From a virus, in IMG/VR virus record IMGVR_UViG_3300025133_000473, positions 1 through 28,652 of that record: a stretch of 28,652 bases of DNA. One strand, given 5' to 3'. Positions 1-8,437 of the stretch are shown here, piece by piece. The position numbers and the translations under genes are program-made. Within the stretch, counting starts at the first letter, position 1, and the number at the start of each line of letters is the position of its first letter. Below the pieces are notes generated by a model. That model saw nothing but the letters and a program-made list of their open reading frames with translations. It was not told where the DNA came from and ran no database searches.

Positions 1-537
1 AGAGCCATTCAGCAACTACAGGAAGCCTCACAGCAGGTTATTCGTGCTAAGGAGCGTGAGGTTGGAACGGATGCTATTATAGATGCGTATAAAATTACAC
101 TTCAGATGCTAGCACAGAACTTCTCCAAGGTTATCCCTATTCGTAGGTTCGCTGAGGATGGTTCCGGATATGAGTTTAATCATATTGCTCCCTACGATAT
201 TGACCCTGATATGGACTTTAGATACATACCGGGCTCCTCTCTACCGGAGTCAAGAGCATCCAGATTCGACCAAGCTATCGACCTAGTTCAGATGGGCTTG
301 ATAGACCAAGAGCAATTCTGGAGATGGACTCAGAAGGATATATCAAAAGAAATTCTAGAGGGGCTTATACAGCAGAAACAAGCCCAGATGCAACAAATGC
401 AAGATGAGATGGATGTGATGCAGAACTCAACCAATGAGGATGAGATAATGGATGCTATCCTAAGACAAAGAGAGGGGAGTGGAATTGGCCAAGAAACAGA
501 CGCAAACGCCCAAAACCCTAAGCCAGTGGTGCAGTAG
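1..537 (+). CDS. Phage portal protein, C-terminal part (5' end outside window)
   Basis: The reading frame is open from base 1 and stops at 537, so only the last 178 residues are present. The portal forms the dodecameric ring at the capsid vertex through which DNA enters and leaves. The stretch RYIPGSSLPESR followed by helices (QMGLIDQEQFWRWT) and a Gln/Met-rich coiled-coil tail (QQKQAQMQQMQDEM) is what the C-terminal part of phage portals typically looks like. The position directly upstream of small genes, scaffold and capsid supports the call. Inference from pattern and synteny; the diagnostic clip and stem domains lie upstream of the window. Confidence 0.72.
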   Translation, partial: RAIQQLQEASQQVIRAKEREVGTDAIIDAYKITLQMLAQNFSKVIPIRRFAEDGSGYEFNHIAPYDIDPDMDFRYIPGSSLPESRASRFDQAIDLVQMGLIDQEQFWRWTQKDISKEILEGLIQQKQAQMQQMQDEMDVMQNSTNEDEIMDAILRQREGSGIGQETDANAQNPKPVVQ

Positions 538-682
538 GAACGGGTACCCCGGTGTAACTGAGGAGTGTATCCTCTCAGCCTTTGGGTCTAATATCCCCGA
601 GGTTCAGAAATTAGCTAAGAACGAGAAACTTAAAGGAATTGCAAGTGGCGGAAAAAAAGAAAAACTCTACGGGCGAAAGTAA
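485..682 (+). CDS. Small hypothetical protein between portal and paralogous pair
   Basis: This 65-residue protein overlaps the end of the portal gene by 53 bases. I place the start at TTG 485 because AGAGGGGAG (471-479) lies 5-7 bases ahead; a GTG at 479 in the same frame would sit inside the ribosome binding site. The product begins MAKKQTQTPKTLSQWCSRNGY, is basic, and ends in a Lys/Gly-rich tail. Its 3' end overlaps the next gene by 38 bases in another frame. Function not recognised; small genes here in other phages are often head accessory proteins, but nothing in the sequence proves it. Confidence 0.55.
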   Translation: MAKKQTQTPKTLSQWCSRNGYPGVTEECILSAFGSNIPEVQKLAKNEKLKGIASGGKKEKLYGRK

Positions 683-968
683 GCAACGCTCAGTAAGAAA
701 TATTGCTAAGGCAGGTTTTGTTGGTCCTCACCCTAGAGGACAATATATGAGGTATGGTGATTATAATCCCTCAGAAGTGCACGAGGGCACTGCAACCTAC
801 AGAGGAAGCACCCTTCCAGATAGCTCTGTAACAAACAGAAATATGTTTGCCAGATACGTTAGGCGTGGGGATGGTGGGTCTAATCGCAAGGGGTTTATTT
901 TAAACGGTAAGCTATATAAATTCACGGGTAGTGCTTCAAGTGATGCCCATGTACCGGTTGAATCATAA
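645..968 (+). CDS. Hypothetical protein, first of a tandem paralogous pair
   Basis: A 107-residue basic protein. GTG 645 is preferred over an in-frame TTG at 639 because AAGGA (633-637) is 7 bases from 645 and only 1 from 639. After a Lys/Arg-rich N-terminus it carries YMRYGDYNPSEVHEGTATY and ends with a short beta-rich segment (GFILNGKLYKF). The core recurs in the next gene: YGDY, VHEGTA, Y.G.T..DS..TN, RG, FI and LY align in order. Lying between portal and scaffold suggests a virion or head-assembly role, but no family is recognised. It overlaps the next start (TAATG at 966-970), so the pair is translationally coupled. Confidence 0.6.
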   Translation: MAEKKKNSTGESKQRSVRNIAKAGFVGPHPRGQYMRYGDYNPSEVHEGTATYRGSTLPDSSVTNRNMFARYVRRGDGGSNRKGFILNGKLYKFTGSASSDAHVPVES

Positions 969-1231
969 TGTCCCGCAAGAAAAAATTACAAAGCATAGCT
1001 AGAAGCTCTCAAGCCAAGTATCTTAAGTACGGTGACTATAAGGAGGGTGATGTGCACGAAGGCACGGCATCATATGGAGGAAATACATATGCTGATTCGC
1101 CTATGACAAATAAAACTCAATATTCTTCTGCGGTTAAGCGTGGGCACCAGAAGGATGCATTTATTTTTCAGAAACAATTATATCAAATTAATAATACTAG
1201 TGGCACTAGTTATTCAGAAGTACAAGTTTAA
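968..1231 (+). CDS. Hypothetical protein, second of a tandem paralogous pair
   Basis: An 87-residue basic protein starting at the ATG of a TAATG overlap with its paralogue. It contains YLKYGDYKEGDVHEGTASYG and FIFQKQLYQI, the same core as the preceding gene, but is 20 residues shorter (shorter N-terminus and a compressed middle). The similarity is clear at protein level and weak at DNA level, so the duplication is old. Function unknown; coupled expression just ahead of the scaffold gene suggests a head or connector accessory role (inference). Confidence 0.6.
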   Translation: MSRKKKLQSIARSSQAKYLKYGDYKEGDVHEGTASYGGNTYADSPMTNKTQYSSAVKRGHQKDAFIFQKQLYQINNTSGTSYSEVQV

Positions 1232-1261
1232 TTAACAGACCAACCCGAAAGGAGCGTCTAA

Positions 1262-2116
1262 ATGAATAAAGCGTATAATAACGTAGAGATAACGCCTGAA
1301 GAAATGGCTAATCTCGAAACACCCGATGAGACCACAGCGTCAGAAGCATCGGTTAATGAGTCCACCGAGACTCAACCAACAGAAACAGAGGAAACTTCAA
1401 ATGAAGTAACTGAAACTGAATCTGATTCGCAGGGAATTGAGATAGATGGTGAAAGCTACGATGTTGACACTATCAAGGAGTGGATGTCTGACTCTCAGAA
1501 TAAATCTGAATGGTCAAAGACAAACACCCAGAAGGCTCAGGACCTAGCGAAGTGGACTAAGCTCGTTGAGAAAATTGACGAAGACGATGAATTCCGTGAG
1601 CACATGAAGGACTACTTCTTCGATGATGACTCCATGGCTGATAAATTGGGCTTAAACGACAAGTTTCCTGAATTAGGGGTAGATGCTCCGGATGAGGAAT
1701 TGTCGCCAATGGAACAGCGTATAGAGGCATTAGAGGGAGTAGAGTCAGAGCGTGTTATGGAAACCCGTGTTGATACTCTCAATTCGCAGTTGACCGCACT
1801 TGAGGATGCAAACCCACTCATATTAAATGAGGAAGGGGTGAAAGACTTCCTAACATTCACAGAGGAACACGCAGAGCGTTTTACCGTGGATGGTATGCCT
1901 AGTCTTGAGCGTGCCTTTAAGGAGTGGTCATACGATGCGATAAACGACCAGCTTACCCACTTTAAAAAGTTGGCTGGGAATAAGTCTCGCAACGAAGGTA
2001 AAATTGTAGGTACGTCCGAGCTGGGTGCTAAGGAGACTAAATCTCCTAAGAAGTACACCAGCTTCAAGGAAATGTCTATGGATGACCCTGATATTGCGAA
2101 GTACTTTAATGAATAG
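1262..2116 (+). CDS. Probable capsid scaffolding protein
   Basis: A 284-residue, very acidic protein immediately before the major capsid gene, the classic scaffold position. The first ~70 residues are low-complexity and rich in Glu/Thr/Ser; then comes IEIDGESYDVDTIKEW, a small motif common in phage scaffolds; the middle is helical and acidic (LSPMEQRIEALEGVESERV) and the C-terminus is mixed-charge, as scaffold coat-binding tails often are. The start has AAAGGAG (1248-1254) 7 bases ahead. Scaffolds guide procapsid assembly and then leave or are degraded. Assigned by composition and position, since scaffolds diverge strongly in sequence. Confidence 0.72.
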   Translation: MNKAYNNVEITPEEMANLETPDETTASEASVNESTETQPTETEETSNEVTETESDSQGIEIDGESYDVDTIKEWMSDSQNKSEWSKTNTQKAQDLAKWTKLVEKIDEDDEFREHMKDYFFDDDSMADKLGLNDKFPELGVDAPDEELSPMEQRIEALEGVESERVMETRVDTLNSQLTALEDANPLILNEEGVKDFLTFTEEHAERFTVDGMPSLERAFKEWSYDAINDQLTHFKKLAGNKSRNEGKIVGTSELGAKETKSPKKYTSFKEMSMDDPDIAKYFNE

Positions 2117-2148
2117 GTCCGTGTAAACGGAAGAAAGGATAAAGTAAA

Positions 2149-3255
2149 ATGGCTTTATCTACAACTGTCTCCGCATTGACGAGAGACAAATTTATGCCTG
2201 TTCTTGTGGATAACATTTTTAATTCCAATGTTTTATGCTATAAGCTTCTTAAGAATGCTGAAAAGATAGACGGTGGTGCAAAAATTGTAACTCCTATAGA
2301 ATATGCAGAGAACGATTCAGATAACTCTGGATGGTTAACACATGGTAGCATGAGTTCTACTGGTCAAACATTAGAAAATATTGCTCAGAAAGCTGAATGG
2401 GATTGGGCAACAGGGTATAACTCTATTGTTTTGTCTGGTGAAGAACAGTTCGTTAATGCAGGGTCTGCACAAGTGTTGTCAGTATTAAAAGCTCGAATGA
2501 GTAATGCTGAAAAAACATTTAAAAACCTTATTGGCAATGGGTTATTTAATGATGGAGCAGTATTACAAGGGATTACTTCTCTTAATGGTGCTGGAACTGT
2601 TGTTAGTGGAGATTATTCTGCTGTAACAGACCTTATGGATACTCCAACTGATACTTCACTATTTCACGCTCCGGGTAATATCGATAACTCTGTTTGTGGG
2701 TATGACCGCTCATTAGGTGGGATTAACTCAGACTCTCAACATTGGTGGGATGCCCAAATTGGGTCATTCTCAACAATGCTTGCTGATGCTGATAACGCTG
2801 TAGCTCCAACATTCACTGAGTGGACATCCACTACTAATGGTGTTGCTGATGGTGTTAAGAAAATGACTCAGATGTATGGTGCTTGTTCTATTGATAGCGA
2901 CCAACCTGACTTAATCGTAACTACTCAAGTTATATACGATGCTTATGAATCTTCATTGCAAGGTAATAAGCGTTTTGATGGTGATGCATCATTAGGTGAC
3001 GCTGGGTTCCAAAGCTTACGATTCAAGGGTGCATCTGTTGTTGTTGACTCACATTGTCCAGCTGGGCACATGTACATGCTTAACACTAAGTACCTTGACT
3101 TTAAAGTTCACAGCAAAAGAAATTTTGCATTCGAGGACTTCAAGGCTCTTGAGGCTAAAGATGGTATCCAAGCCAGAATCTTCTGGATGGGTCAGTTAGT
3201 TTGTACTAACCCACGTATGCAAGGTCTACTTGTAGGTGGTCCAACAGGCTACTAA
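2149..3255 (+). CDS. Major capsid protein
   Basis: A 368-residue protein following the scaffold gene; the length suits an HK97-fold coat protein. The start ALSTTVSALTRDKFMPVLVD resembles phage coat proteins whose N-arm precedes a helix followed by a beta-rich P-domain (GGAKIVTPIEYAENDSDNSG). A helix with KTFKNLIGNGLFNDGA and a late segment with DLIVTTQVIYDAYESSLQG and MYMLNTKYLDFKVHSKRNF fit the A-domain and C-terminal region. Codon choice is smoother and more T-rich than in the scaffold, as for a highly expressed gene. AAGGA lies ahead of the ATG. The hairpin at 3274-3297 directly follows. The call is robust from context; the exact capsid family was not checked. Confidence 0.85.
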   Translation: MALSTTVSALTRDKFMPVLVDNIFNSNVLCYKLLKNAEKIDGGAKIVTPIEYAENDSDNSGWLTHGSMSSTGQTLENIAQKAEWDWATGYNSIVLSGEEQFVNAGSAQVLSVLKARMSNAEKTFKNLIGNGLFNDGAVLQGITSLNGAGTVVSGDYSAVTDLMDTPTDTSLFHAPGNIDNSVCGYDRSLGGINSDSQHWWDAQIGSFSTMLADADNAVAPTFTEWTSTTNGVADGVKKMTQMYGACSIDSDQPDLIVTTQVIYDAYESSLQGNKRFDGDASLGDAGFQSLRFKGASVVVDSHCPAGHMYMLNTKYLDFKVHSKRNFAFEDFKALEAKDGIQARIFWMGQLVCTNPRMQGLLVGGPTGY

Positions 3256-3273
3256 GCTGTAAGTTAAACTTTT

Positions 3274-3297
3274 AAGGGGGCTCTTCGGAGCTCCCTT
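3274..3297 (+). terminator. UUCG-loop hairpin behind the capsid gene
   Basis: AAGGGGGCTC-TTCG-GAGCTCCCTT forms a 10-bp stem with one G:U pair and the extra-stable C(UUCG)G tetraloop, 18 bases after the capsid stop. Only ATT follows, so there is no real U-tract: it may terminate partially or protect the 3' end of capsid mRNA. The ribosome binding site of the next gene lies just behind it. Confidence 0.7.
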
Positions 3298-3316
3298 ATT
3301 GGGAAAAGGAAAAATA

Positions 3317-3958
3317 ATGACCGGCAACGAAATGATTACCAGTATGGGACTCCGAATGGAGGACCCAGCTCAAACTGTTTTTACTCAAGCAACTGTTTTA
3401 GACGCTTTAAATATTGCCCAAAAAACTGTAGTTAATTTAATAGATAATAGATACTTACAGGAACTGGAGACTATCGCAAATAATAAAACAGCAGGTGCTG
3501 GTGCCCGATGGAGCACATGTACCTATGCGACTGCATTTGGGTCAGCTCTCCCTGTCCGAAATGGGATTACAGGGGTATTTGATGAAACCAATGATAAATG
3601 GTGTACCTTAATTGAGCATAAGGATATAAAGGACCTTGAAAATACATATCTAAGTGGAACAGCAACAAATCCAGTTGCATTCTCTTTTGATGAAACAATT
3701 TATGTACAGCCGACTTCATGCGTTTTAATTGACGTATGGTATATAAAGGCTCCAACAGATTTAACTGCAAGTGGCACCGAATGTGAATTGAATATAGCTC
3801 TTCAGGAAATGGTGCTTGATTTTGCAGAAGCCCAACTATGGAGAATGGATTCTAAGCCTAATAGGGCGACTAGTGCGTATAATAGTGGGCTTAATATAGT
3901 AAAGACTTTAAATGAAAGATATCTATCTGACCAAGTTATTGGGACGGAGAGTAAGTAG
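3317..3958 (+). CDS. Head-tail adaptor-like protein (first of two)
   Basis: A 213-residue protein placed directly after the capsid gene. ATG 3317 is chosen because AAGGA (3306-3310) is 6 bases away; an in-frame TTG at 3299 overlaps the upstream hairpin. The N-terminus is helical (TVLDALNIAQKTVVNLIDN), a beta-rich middle ends in IYVQPTSCVLIDVWYIKAP, and a C-terminal helix pair includes LNIALQEMVLDFAEAQLWR. That helix-beta-helix order, with PTxxxxIxVWYIKxP before the last helices, is typical of podovirus adaptor proteins that dock under the portal and hold the nozzle. The stop overlaps the GTG of the nozzle gene. Moderate confidence; another connector role is possible. Confidence 0.6.
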   Translation: MTGNEMITSMGLRMEDPAQTVFTQATVLDALNIAQKTVVNLIDNRYLQELETIANNKTAGAGARWSTCTYATAFGSALPVRNGITGVFDETNDKWCTLIEHKDIKDLENTYLSGTATNPVAFSFDETIYVQPTSCVLIDVWYIKAPTDLTASGTECELNIALQEMVLDFAEAQLWRMDSKPNRATSAYNSGLNIVKTLNERYLSDQVIGTESK

Positions 3959-6813
3959 TGGGAATCCAGCAAATACCTTTAAGTAGCGGATTAATTACTC
4001 AGGCTGATGGAGAGGATGTTGGTATAAACGGATGCACTGAGCTTATTAATGCAGAATTTGATAAACCGGGCATAATATATAAGCGGAAAGGGGCTGAGAC
4101 CGCTGTTGATACTAATAAAACTTTTATAGCAATTTTTAGATGGGTTAATTCACGATTCACAAACGATATTGCTTGGATTGCCTTGGATTCGGCAGGAGAG
4201 GTTTGGTATAGTGCTGGAACCTCTGCCAATCTAGCATCTTGGACTACACTTACGGATTTAAATGTGTCTGATGCACGGATATATAACCATGGGACCTTTT
4301 TGAGGGTTGCTGGTGGCACAACGGTACAACCTAGAATTATTCAAAGTATAGATAGGAATTTTTTTTACACAGATACAACTACTTCTTTACATAGCTACGA
4401 TGCTTTAAATGTTGGTCTGCCACCAAAGTACCCAACTACATTTACAATTATTGCTGATGCAACATATACAAAACTAAATCAAGGTGGTGGTGGTAATCTT
4501 CCTTTTGCAACAACTGCTAAAACTTGCTATTATAAGATTACTCCAGTTTTTGATGGTAACCAAGAACTTCCATTTAGGGATGAATATAAGGCTTTTAGCT
4601 TAACTGCGAACGACCCGCCAAATTCCAATGTTCAAATTAGATTAGGGTTTAATGACGGTGTTGGGAATTGGGACCCACGCATAACTTCAATCAATTTATA
4701 TAGAGCAATTACAGATGGCCATGTCCCAGAGGATTCGCTATATCAAAGGATTAATACATTTGAGACTACTCAATCAACTGCAACTGATTGGATAAATGGA
4801 ACTGGTGAAACTGGCAAACAGGTATTTAGTGGTGGGGTTGCAATAGATGCTGATGCAACCACCTCACATAAATTATATTGGCACGCTACCCAATTAACTT
4901 TAGAAGCTACAACTCCATTGTGGGGTAGTGGCAGTAAGCATACAATTTCAGAGGTGCATACAAATCACCTTTATATTGCAGATGATTTTGATGGGTCCAA
5001 TGATTATTGGGGAGCCACAAAATATTGGCATATAAGAGACGAAACCAATTTAGTAGCAAATGATAATACTTATACACGTGAGTGGTCGTTTGAATCAGAT
5101 ATGACGGGCTGGACCGCACAAACCGATGCGGATGAAACTGCTACGGCTGTTGGTGATTCAACTCAATTAACTATAGAAACGTCTGGTAGTAAGACTGGCT
5201 CAAACCATTTAAAATATGTTGGTAGTAGTGCTGGTGGGCAAGATGAGAGCTTGCAAATGGTTAACTATATCCCAGCGACTGTTGGTGAAAAATTTGTTGT
5301 GTCAGTTTGGCTTAAAGATACTGGCACGATTACTGGGTATAAGATGGAGGTATGGTCAACCGCTGATAGTTCAGCCTCAAATACAGTGACTAAACATCTC
5401 TCTGGCACTTGGCAACAGTTTTCTTGCGTTTATGAGCACACTGGAGGAACTGGGTTTAAAATAGTTTTCCCAGAAAATTTTGGAGGTAGCAGTGCTGTTC
5501 ACTTCGATGCTATAGAGGTGACTAAAATTATCCAATCTGGAAGTGCTGTATATTCTGGTGATAATGTGTTCGCTCTAGAAGGGTCTGTGAGTGGTACAGA
5601 TGGAGCTGTAGATAAGGTTGCTAAAGTTGGTGGAACTGGCGACCATATTATTGTGAATAATATTACAGATGTATTCAAGGTTAATGCCACTCCGTTTTCA
5701 ACTCCATCTTCAGCCATTTTAATAACTTCTGCTGGCGACCAGTGGAGTCAACCGGCTGGTGATGCAATAGCTTTAGATACTTTTGATACTGGATTTGTTG
5801 CTGGAGCTTACCATCCATTGGCTGGTGTTGGCTCGACTGAGGTTAATTATAAATATTCTGTAATTACAGATGGTAGGCAATTTGTGGCTGGTGTTAGGCT
5901 TGACCCAAATGCATATACTGGTTCTTATGAAGACCATGATAATTGGGTTATTTTTTCAGAGTTAAATCAATATGATATCCTTCCAATATCAAATTATATC
6001 CAGCTAAGAGATATGCAAGGCGGTGCAATTGTAGGGTTGTCATCACTTATGGGAGACTTGGTGGTGTTTATGGAGCGTGGTATTTATAGATTATCAGTTC
6101 CATCCTCAGACCCGACAGCGTGGTCCTTAAGTGAGTCAGAGGAAAATATTGGATGTATATCTGACAAAAGCATAACTCCTTGGGAAAGTGGAATTTTCTT
6201 TGCTGGAAAAGACCATTTATATTTTTTAGATTCAAATTTTAGAGCAACTCCAGTAACTAAATCAATAAAGGATGCCTATCAAGCAGTAAATCCCTTAGTT
6301 ACTACATTCTATGATGTTAAGAAGAATCGTTTGTTAATGGAGTTTGGGGCTTACTATGATGATAATTACAGTTTAGATTTATCATTATTCCCAGAAGAGA
6401 GGTGGACAAAGGTTTCAGGGGATATGGATATGTTTACTCTGGATGAAAATTTAAACCTATATTCATACGATGGGGCCACTCAACTTATAAAGAAACATGA
6501 TGGTTCTAAGGATGAAACAACTTCCTTTAAAAGGACTACAGGTTGGATTTCTCAAGCAAATCTAGATAAGAGTGGAGTCTTGAGGAGGCTTAACCTGAAG
6601 TATAAGTCCGGGGATGCAATAACGGCCAAGATTTACATAGACGGAGATGACTCGACTGTTGTAGCAACTGTTGCAATTCCGGTGGATACATCTGGTGCAG
6701 ATTGGTATAAATGGAAGCCAAATGTTAGATGTAGAAGTTATAAGATAGAGTTATCAACATCAGCCTCAACTAACGATGTTGAAATCAGAAGAATAGAGGT
6801 TGAATTTGAGTAA
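3958..6813 (+). CDS. Tail nozzle (tail tubular B-like) protein with inserted carbohydrate-binding-like domain
   Basis: A 951-residue protein starting at GTG 3958 (overlapping the upstream TAG; GGAGA 7 bases ahead). The N-terminus MGIQQIPLSSGLITQADGED, then INAEFDKPGIIYKRKGAE, matches the opening of podoviral nozzle/stabilisation proteins, which form a beta-propeller-rich hexamer below the adaptor. LMGDLVVFMERGIYRLS and WESGIFFAGKDHLYFLD (~700-760) look like propeller blades. Residues ~372-524 look different: WSFESDMTGWTAQ at the start, a jelly-roll-like middle, and VHFDAIEVTKI at the end, the signature of CBM_4_9-type carbohydrate-binding modules. I infer a glycan-binding module inserted in the nozzle. 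The end overlaps the next small gene by 8 bases. Confidence 0.75.
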   Translation: MGIQQIPLSSGLITQADGEDVGINGCTELINAEFDKPGIIYKRKGAETAVDTNKTFIAIFRWVNSRFTNDIAWIALDSAGEVWYSAGTSANLASWTTLTDLNVSDARIYNHGTFLRVAGGTTVQPRIIQSIDRNFFYTDTTTSLHSYDALNVGLPPKYPTTFTIIADATYTKLNQGGGGNLPFATTAKTCYYKITPVFDGNQELPFRDEYKAFSLTANDPPNSNVQIRLGFNDGVGNWDPRITSINLYRAITDGHVPEDSLYQRINTFETTQSTATDWINGTGETGKQVFSGGVAIDADATTSHKLYWHATQLTLEATTPLWGSGSKHTISEVHTNHLYIADDFDGSNDYWGATKYWHIRDETNLVANDNTYTREWSFESDMTGWTAQTDADETATAVGDSTQLTIETSGSKTGSNHLKYVGSSAGGQDESLQMVNYIPATVGEKFVVSVWLKDTGTITGYKMEVWSTADSSASNTVTKHLSGTWQQFSCVYEHTGGTGFKIVFPENFGGSSAVHFDAIEVTKIIQSGSAVYSGDNVFALEGSVSGTDGAVDKVAKVGGTGDHIIVNNITDVFKVNATPFSTPSSAILITSAGDQWSQPAGDAIALDTFDTGFVAGAYHPLAGVGSTEVNYKYSVITDGRQFVAGVRLDPNAYTGSYEDHDNWVIFSELNQYDILPISNYIQLRDMQGGAIVGLSSLMGDLVVFMERGIYRLSVPSSDPTAWSLSESEENIGCISDKSITPWESGIFFAGKDHLYFLDSNFRATPVTKSIKDAYQAVNPLVTTFYDVKKNRLLMEFGAYYDDNYSLDLSLFPEERWTKVSGDMDMFTLDENLNLYSYDGATQLIKKHDGSKDETTSFKRTTGWISQANLDKSGVLRRLNLKYKSGDAITAKIYIDGDDSTVVATVAIPVDTSGADWYKWKPNVRCRSYKIELSTSASTNDVEIRRIEVEFE

Positions 6814-6940
6814 GATTGGAATTAAGCCAGATAATAAGGTTGTGGGTAAGGGAATGATAAGATTACAAAAGCTCGTGGATGATTTAAGACGTGAAAACGA
6901 ACTGTTAAAAGCACGAGTTAAAAAATTAGAGGATGCATAA
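6806..6940 (+). CDS. Small coiled-coil protein (44 aa)
   Basis: A 44-residue frame beginning at TTG 6806 with AGAGGT (6794-6799) 6 bases ahead, overlapping the nozzle end by 8 bases and ending with TAA directly against the next ATG. The second half (LQKLVDDLRRENELLKARVKKLE) has a leucine-zipper heptad pattern. The good ribosome binding site and gap-free packing argue for a real gene. Function unknown; a small oligomeric virion or assembly factor is conceivable. Confidence 0.6.
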   Translation: MSKIGIKPDNKVVGKGMIRLQKLVDDLRRENELLKARVKKLEDA

Positions 6941-7768
6941 ATGGAAATGTCATGGGATAAATTAGCTGATAGATGTCAGCTATTTGTAGATACTAATAAA
7001 GGATTGTTGATTGAACTCTTAAAAGAGGCAGAAATGGAGATGGCCCGCCAGTGTGATTTAGTTGAGGAAACTCAGAAATATACTATGCCCACCCCAGCGG
7101 GGAGTCAGAATCTTATTCTTCCTCAAGACTATAAGAGAATGACCGCTGTATGGTACAATGGTAGTAGACTACACCCAATGGCTGATGTGGAGGTTTCTTT
7201 GAATAACTCCAATAACTTTGAGAGTGGCACTCCTTCACATTTTTCAATACAAAGACACCCACACGGGGAGTATCTTGTTCTAGACAGAATACCCACCAGT
7301 GGTGATATTAAAATTTCATATAGCTCTACCCTTACCGGGAAGCTCAATGCTAATAAATTTTTATGCATATTCCACTCTGGTAGTGGTTTTTGGATAGATA
7401 CATCTCTTGGGTCAGCCTTAAATGGATTAAATGGGAACTCATATATTGATGGCGTTGGGCCAACTTCTTTTACGAATATGCAATACGAACTATCATCAAA
7501 TAATTCCGGACAAAAATTTACCATTGAATCGGGGACATACCCTACTACCAGTGCGATGATTGATATCCAATACTATAGAAATGTAGCCCCAATTATCCCC
7601 GGACAGTACCACAAAGATTTATGCGATTATGCAATCGCAATAGCAAGTGCAAAAGCTAATCCAGAAATGCACAATAAACATCTATCATTATGGTTAAATA
7701 ATATTGAGAAAATTAAAAATGAAGATGCGGACAGAGAATTGATACATCAGATTAGGAGTGAGATTTAA
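6941..7768 (+). CDS. Second head-tail adaptor-like protein
   Basis: A 275-residue protein. It begins MSWDKLADRCQLFVDTNKG with helices (LLIELLKEAEMEMARQCDL), then a beta-rich region including LPQDYKRMTAVWYNGSRL and GEYLVLDRIPTSGDIKISY, and ends with helices containing HKDLCDYAIAIASAKANP. The helix-beta-helix plan and the LP.DYKRM...WYNG.RL motif are typical of podovirus gp4/gp11-type adaptors linking portal to tail. With the protein at 3317-3958 there are thus two adaptor-like proteins on either side of the nozzle gene. A beta insertion (~135-200) could carry a decoration role. Stop and next start overlap (TAATG). Confidence 0.62.
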   Translation: MEMSWDKLADRCQLFVDTNKGLLIELLKEAEMEMARQCDLVEETQKYTMPTPAGSQNLILPQDYKRMTAVWYNGSRLHPMADVEVSLNNSNNFESGTPSHFSIQRHPHGEYLVLDRIPTSGDIKISYSSTLTGKLNANKFLCIFHSGSGFWIDTSLGSALNGLNGNSYIDGVGPTSFTNMQYELSSNNSGQKFTIESGTYPTTSAMIDIQYYRNVAPIIPGQYHKDLCDYAIAIASAKANPEMHNKHLSLWLNNIEKIKNEDADRELIHQIRSEI

Positions 7769-8433
7769 TGAGTATACCTTTGATTATGGGAGGCCTTGGC
7801 CTTGCAAAAGGAATTGCTGGGGCAATAGGTGCTGGAAAATCCCGAAGAAATCAGATAGCTGGACTAAGAAAGCTTTCTGAAGTAACCGATTCAGAGCGTG
7901 ATTATGAAAAGCGTAGGCAAGATATTATAAAGGGCGGAGACCCACTTATAAATCAAGCTGGCAGGAGTGCTATTCAAACTATTCGTCAACAGGGTCGATT
8001 TAATCAACAGTCTGCCATAGGACAATCTATTCAGCAGGGTCTTGAAAATTCAATAGTAGCACAAGAATTGAGAAGGAAAGTAGATGCCGACACACTTAGA
8101 AGTGTTGCGGAGCAGGCTCGACAAATGGCTCTTGCAAATGCTGAGGCAAAGCGAAGAGCTGAGGCTGAGATAGAGGCTCTTAAAATGGGGCAGGATGCAA
8201 GAAAGCGTGATTCTGAAGCAAAAATAGCAGGTATTGGTGGGTATGGTTGGGAAGATAGGCTCGGTTCTCTTGTGAATATAGCAGGGGCTGGCCTTAGTGC
8301 ATATACAAGTGCTGGGGGAGACTTTAATGGAGCTATAAGTAACCCTAGTGCAATGCAGGCCTATGGCGGTGGGTATATAGATGTAAACACTGGAATACAG
8401 TACGACAAAAATATGATTAAATGGGGAGAGTGA
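7768..8433 (+). CDS. Probable internal virion / ejection protein
   Basis: A 221-residue protein starting MSIPLIMGGLGLAKGIAGAI, a Gly/Ala-rich hydrophobic N-terminus, followed by a long charged helical segment (~85-150, rich in Ala/Glu/Arg/Gln) and a Gly/Ser-rich C-terminus (LVNIAGAGLSAYTSAGG). This layout is common in short-tailed phages for proteins packed in the head and ejected with the DNA, and it sits between the adaptor and the giant polyvalent protein as such genes often do. No enzymatic motif visible. Assigned by composition and position. Confidence 0.55.
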   Translation: MSIPLIMGGLGLAKGIAGAIGAGKSRRNQIAGLRKLSEVTDSERDYEKRRQDIIKGGDPLINQAGRSAIQTIRQQGRFNQQSAIGQSIQQGLENSIVAQELRRKVDADTLRSVAEQARQMALANAEAKRRAEAEIEALKMGQDARKRDSEAKIAGIGGYGWEDRLGSLVNIAGAGLSAYTSAGGDFNGAISNPSAMQAYGGGYIDVNTGIQYDKNMIKWGE

Positions 8434-8437
8434 AGTA

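Noticed and set aside
1612-2067. 151-codon minus-strand frame over the scaffold gene
   Set aside because: Shadow of the acidic scaffold coding strand; no ribosome binding site and no gene neighbours on that strand.
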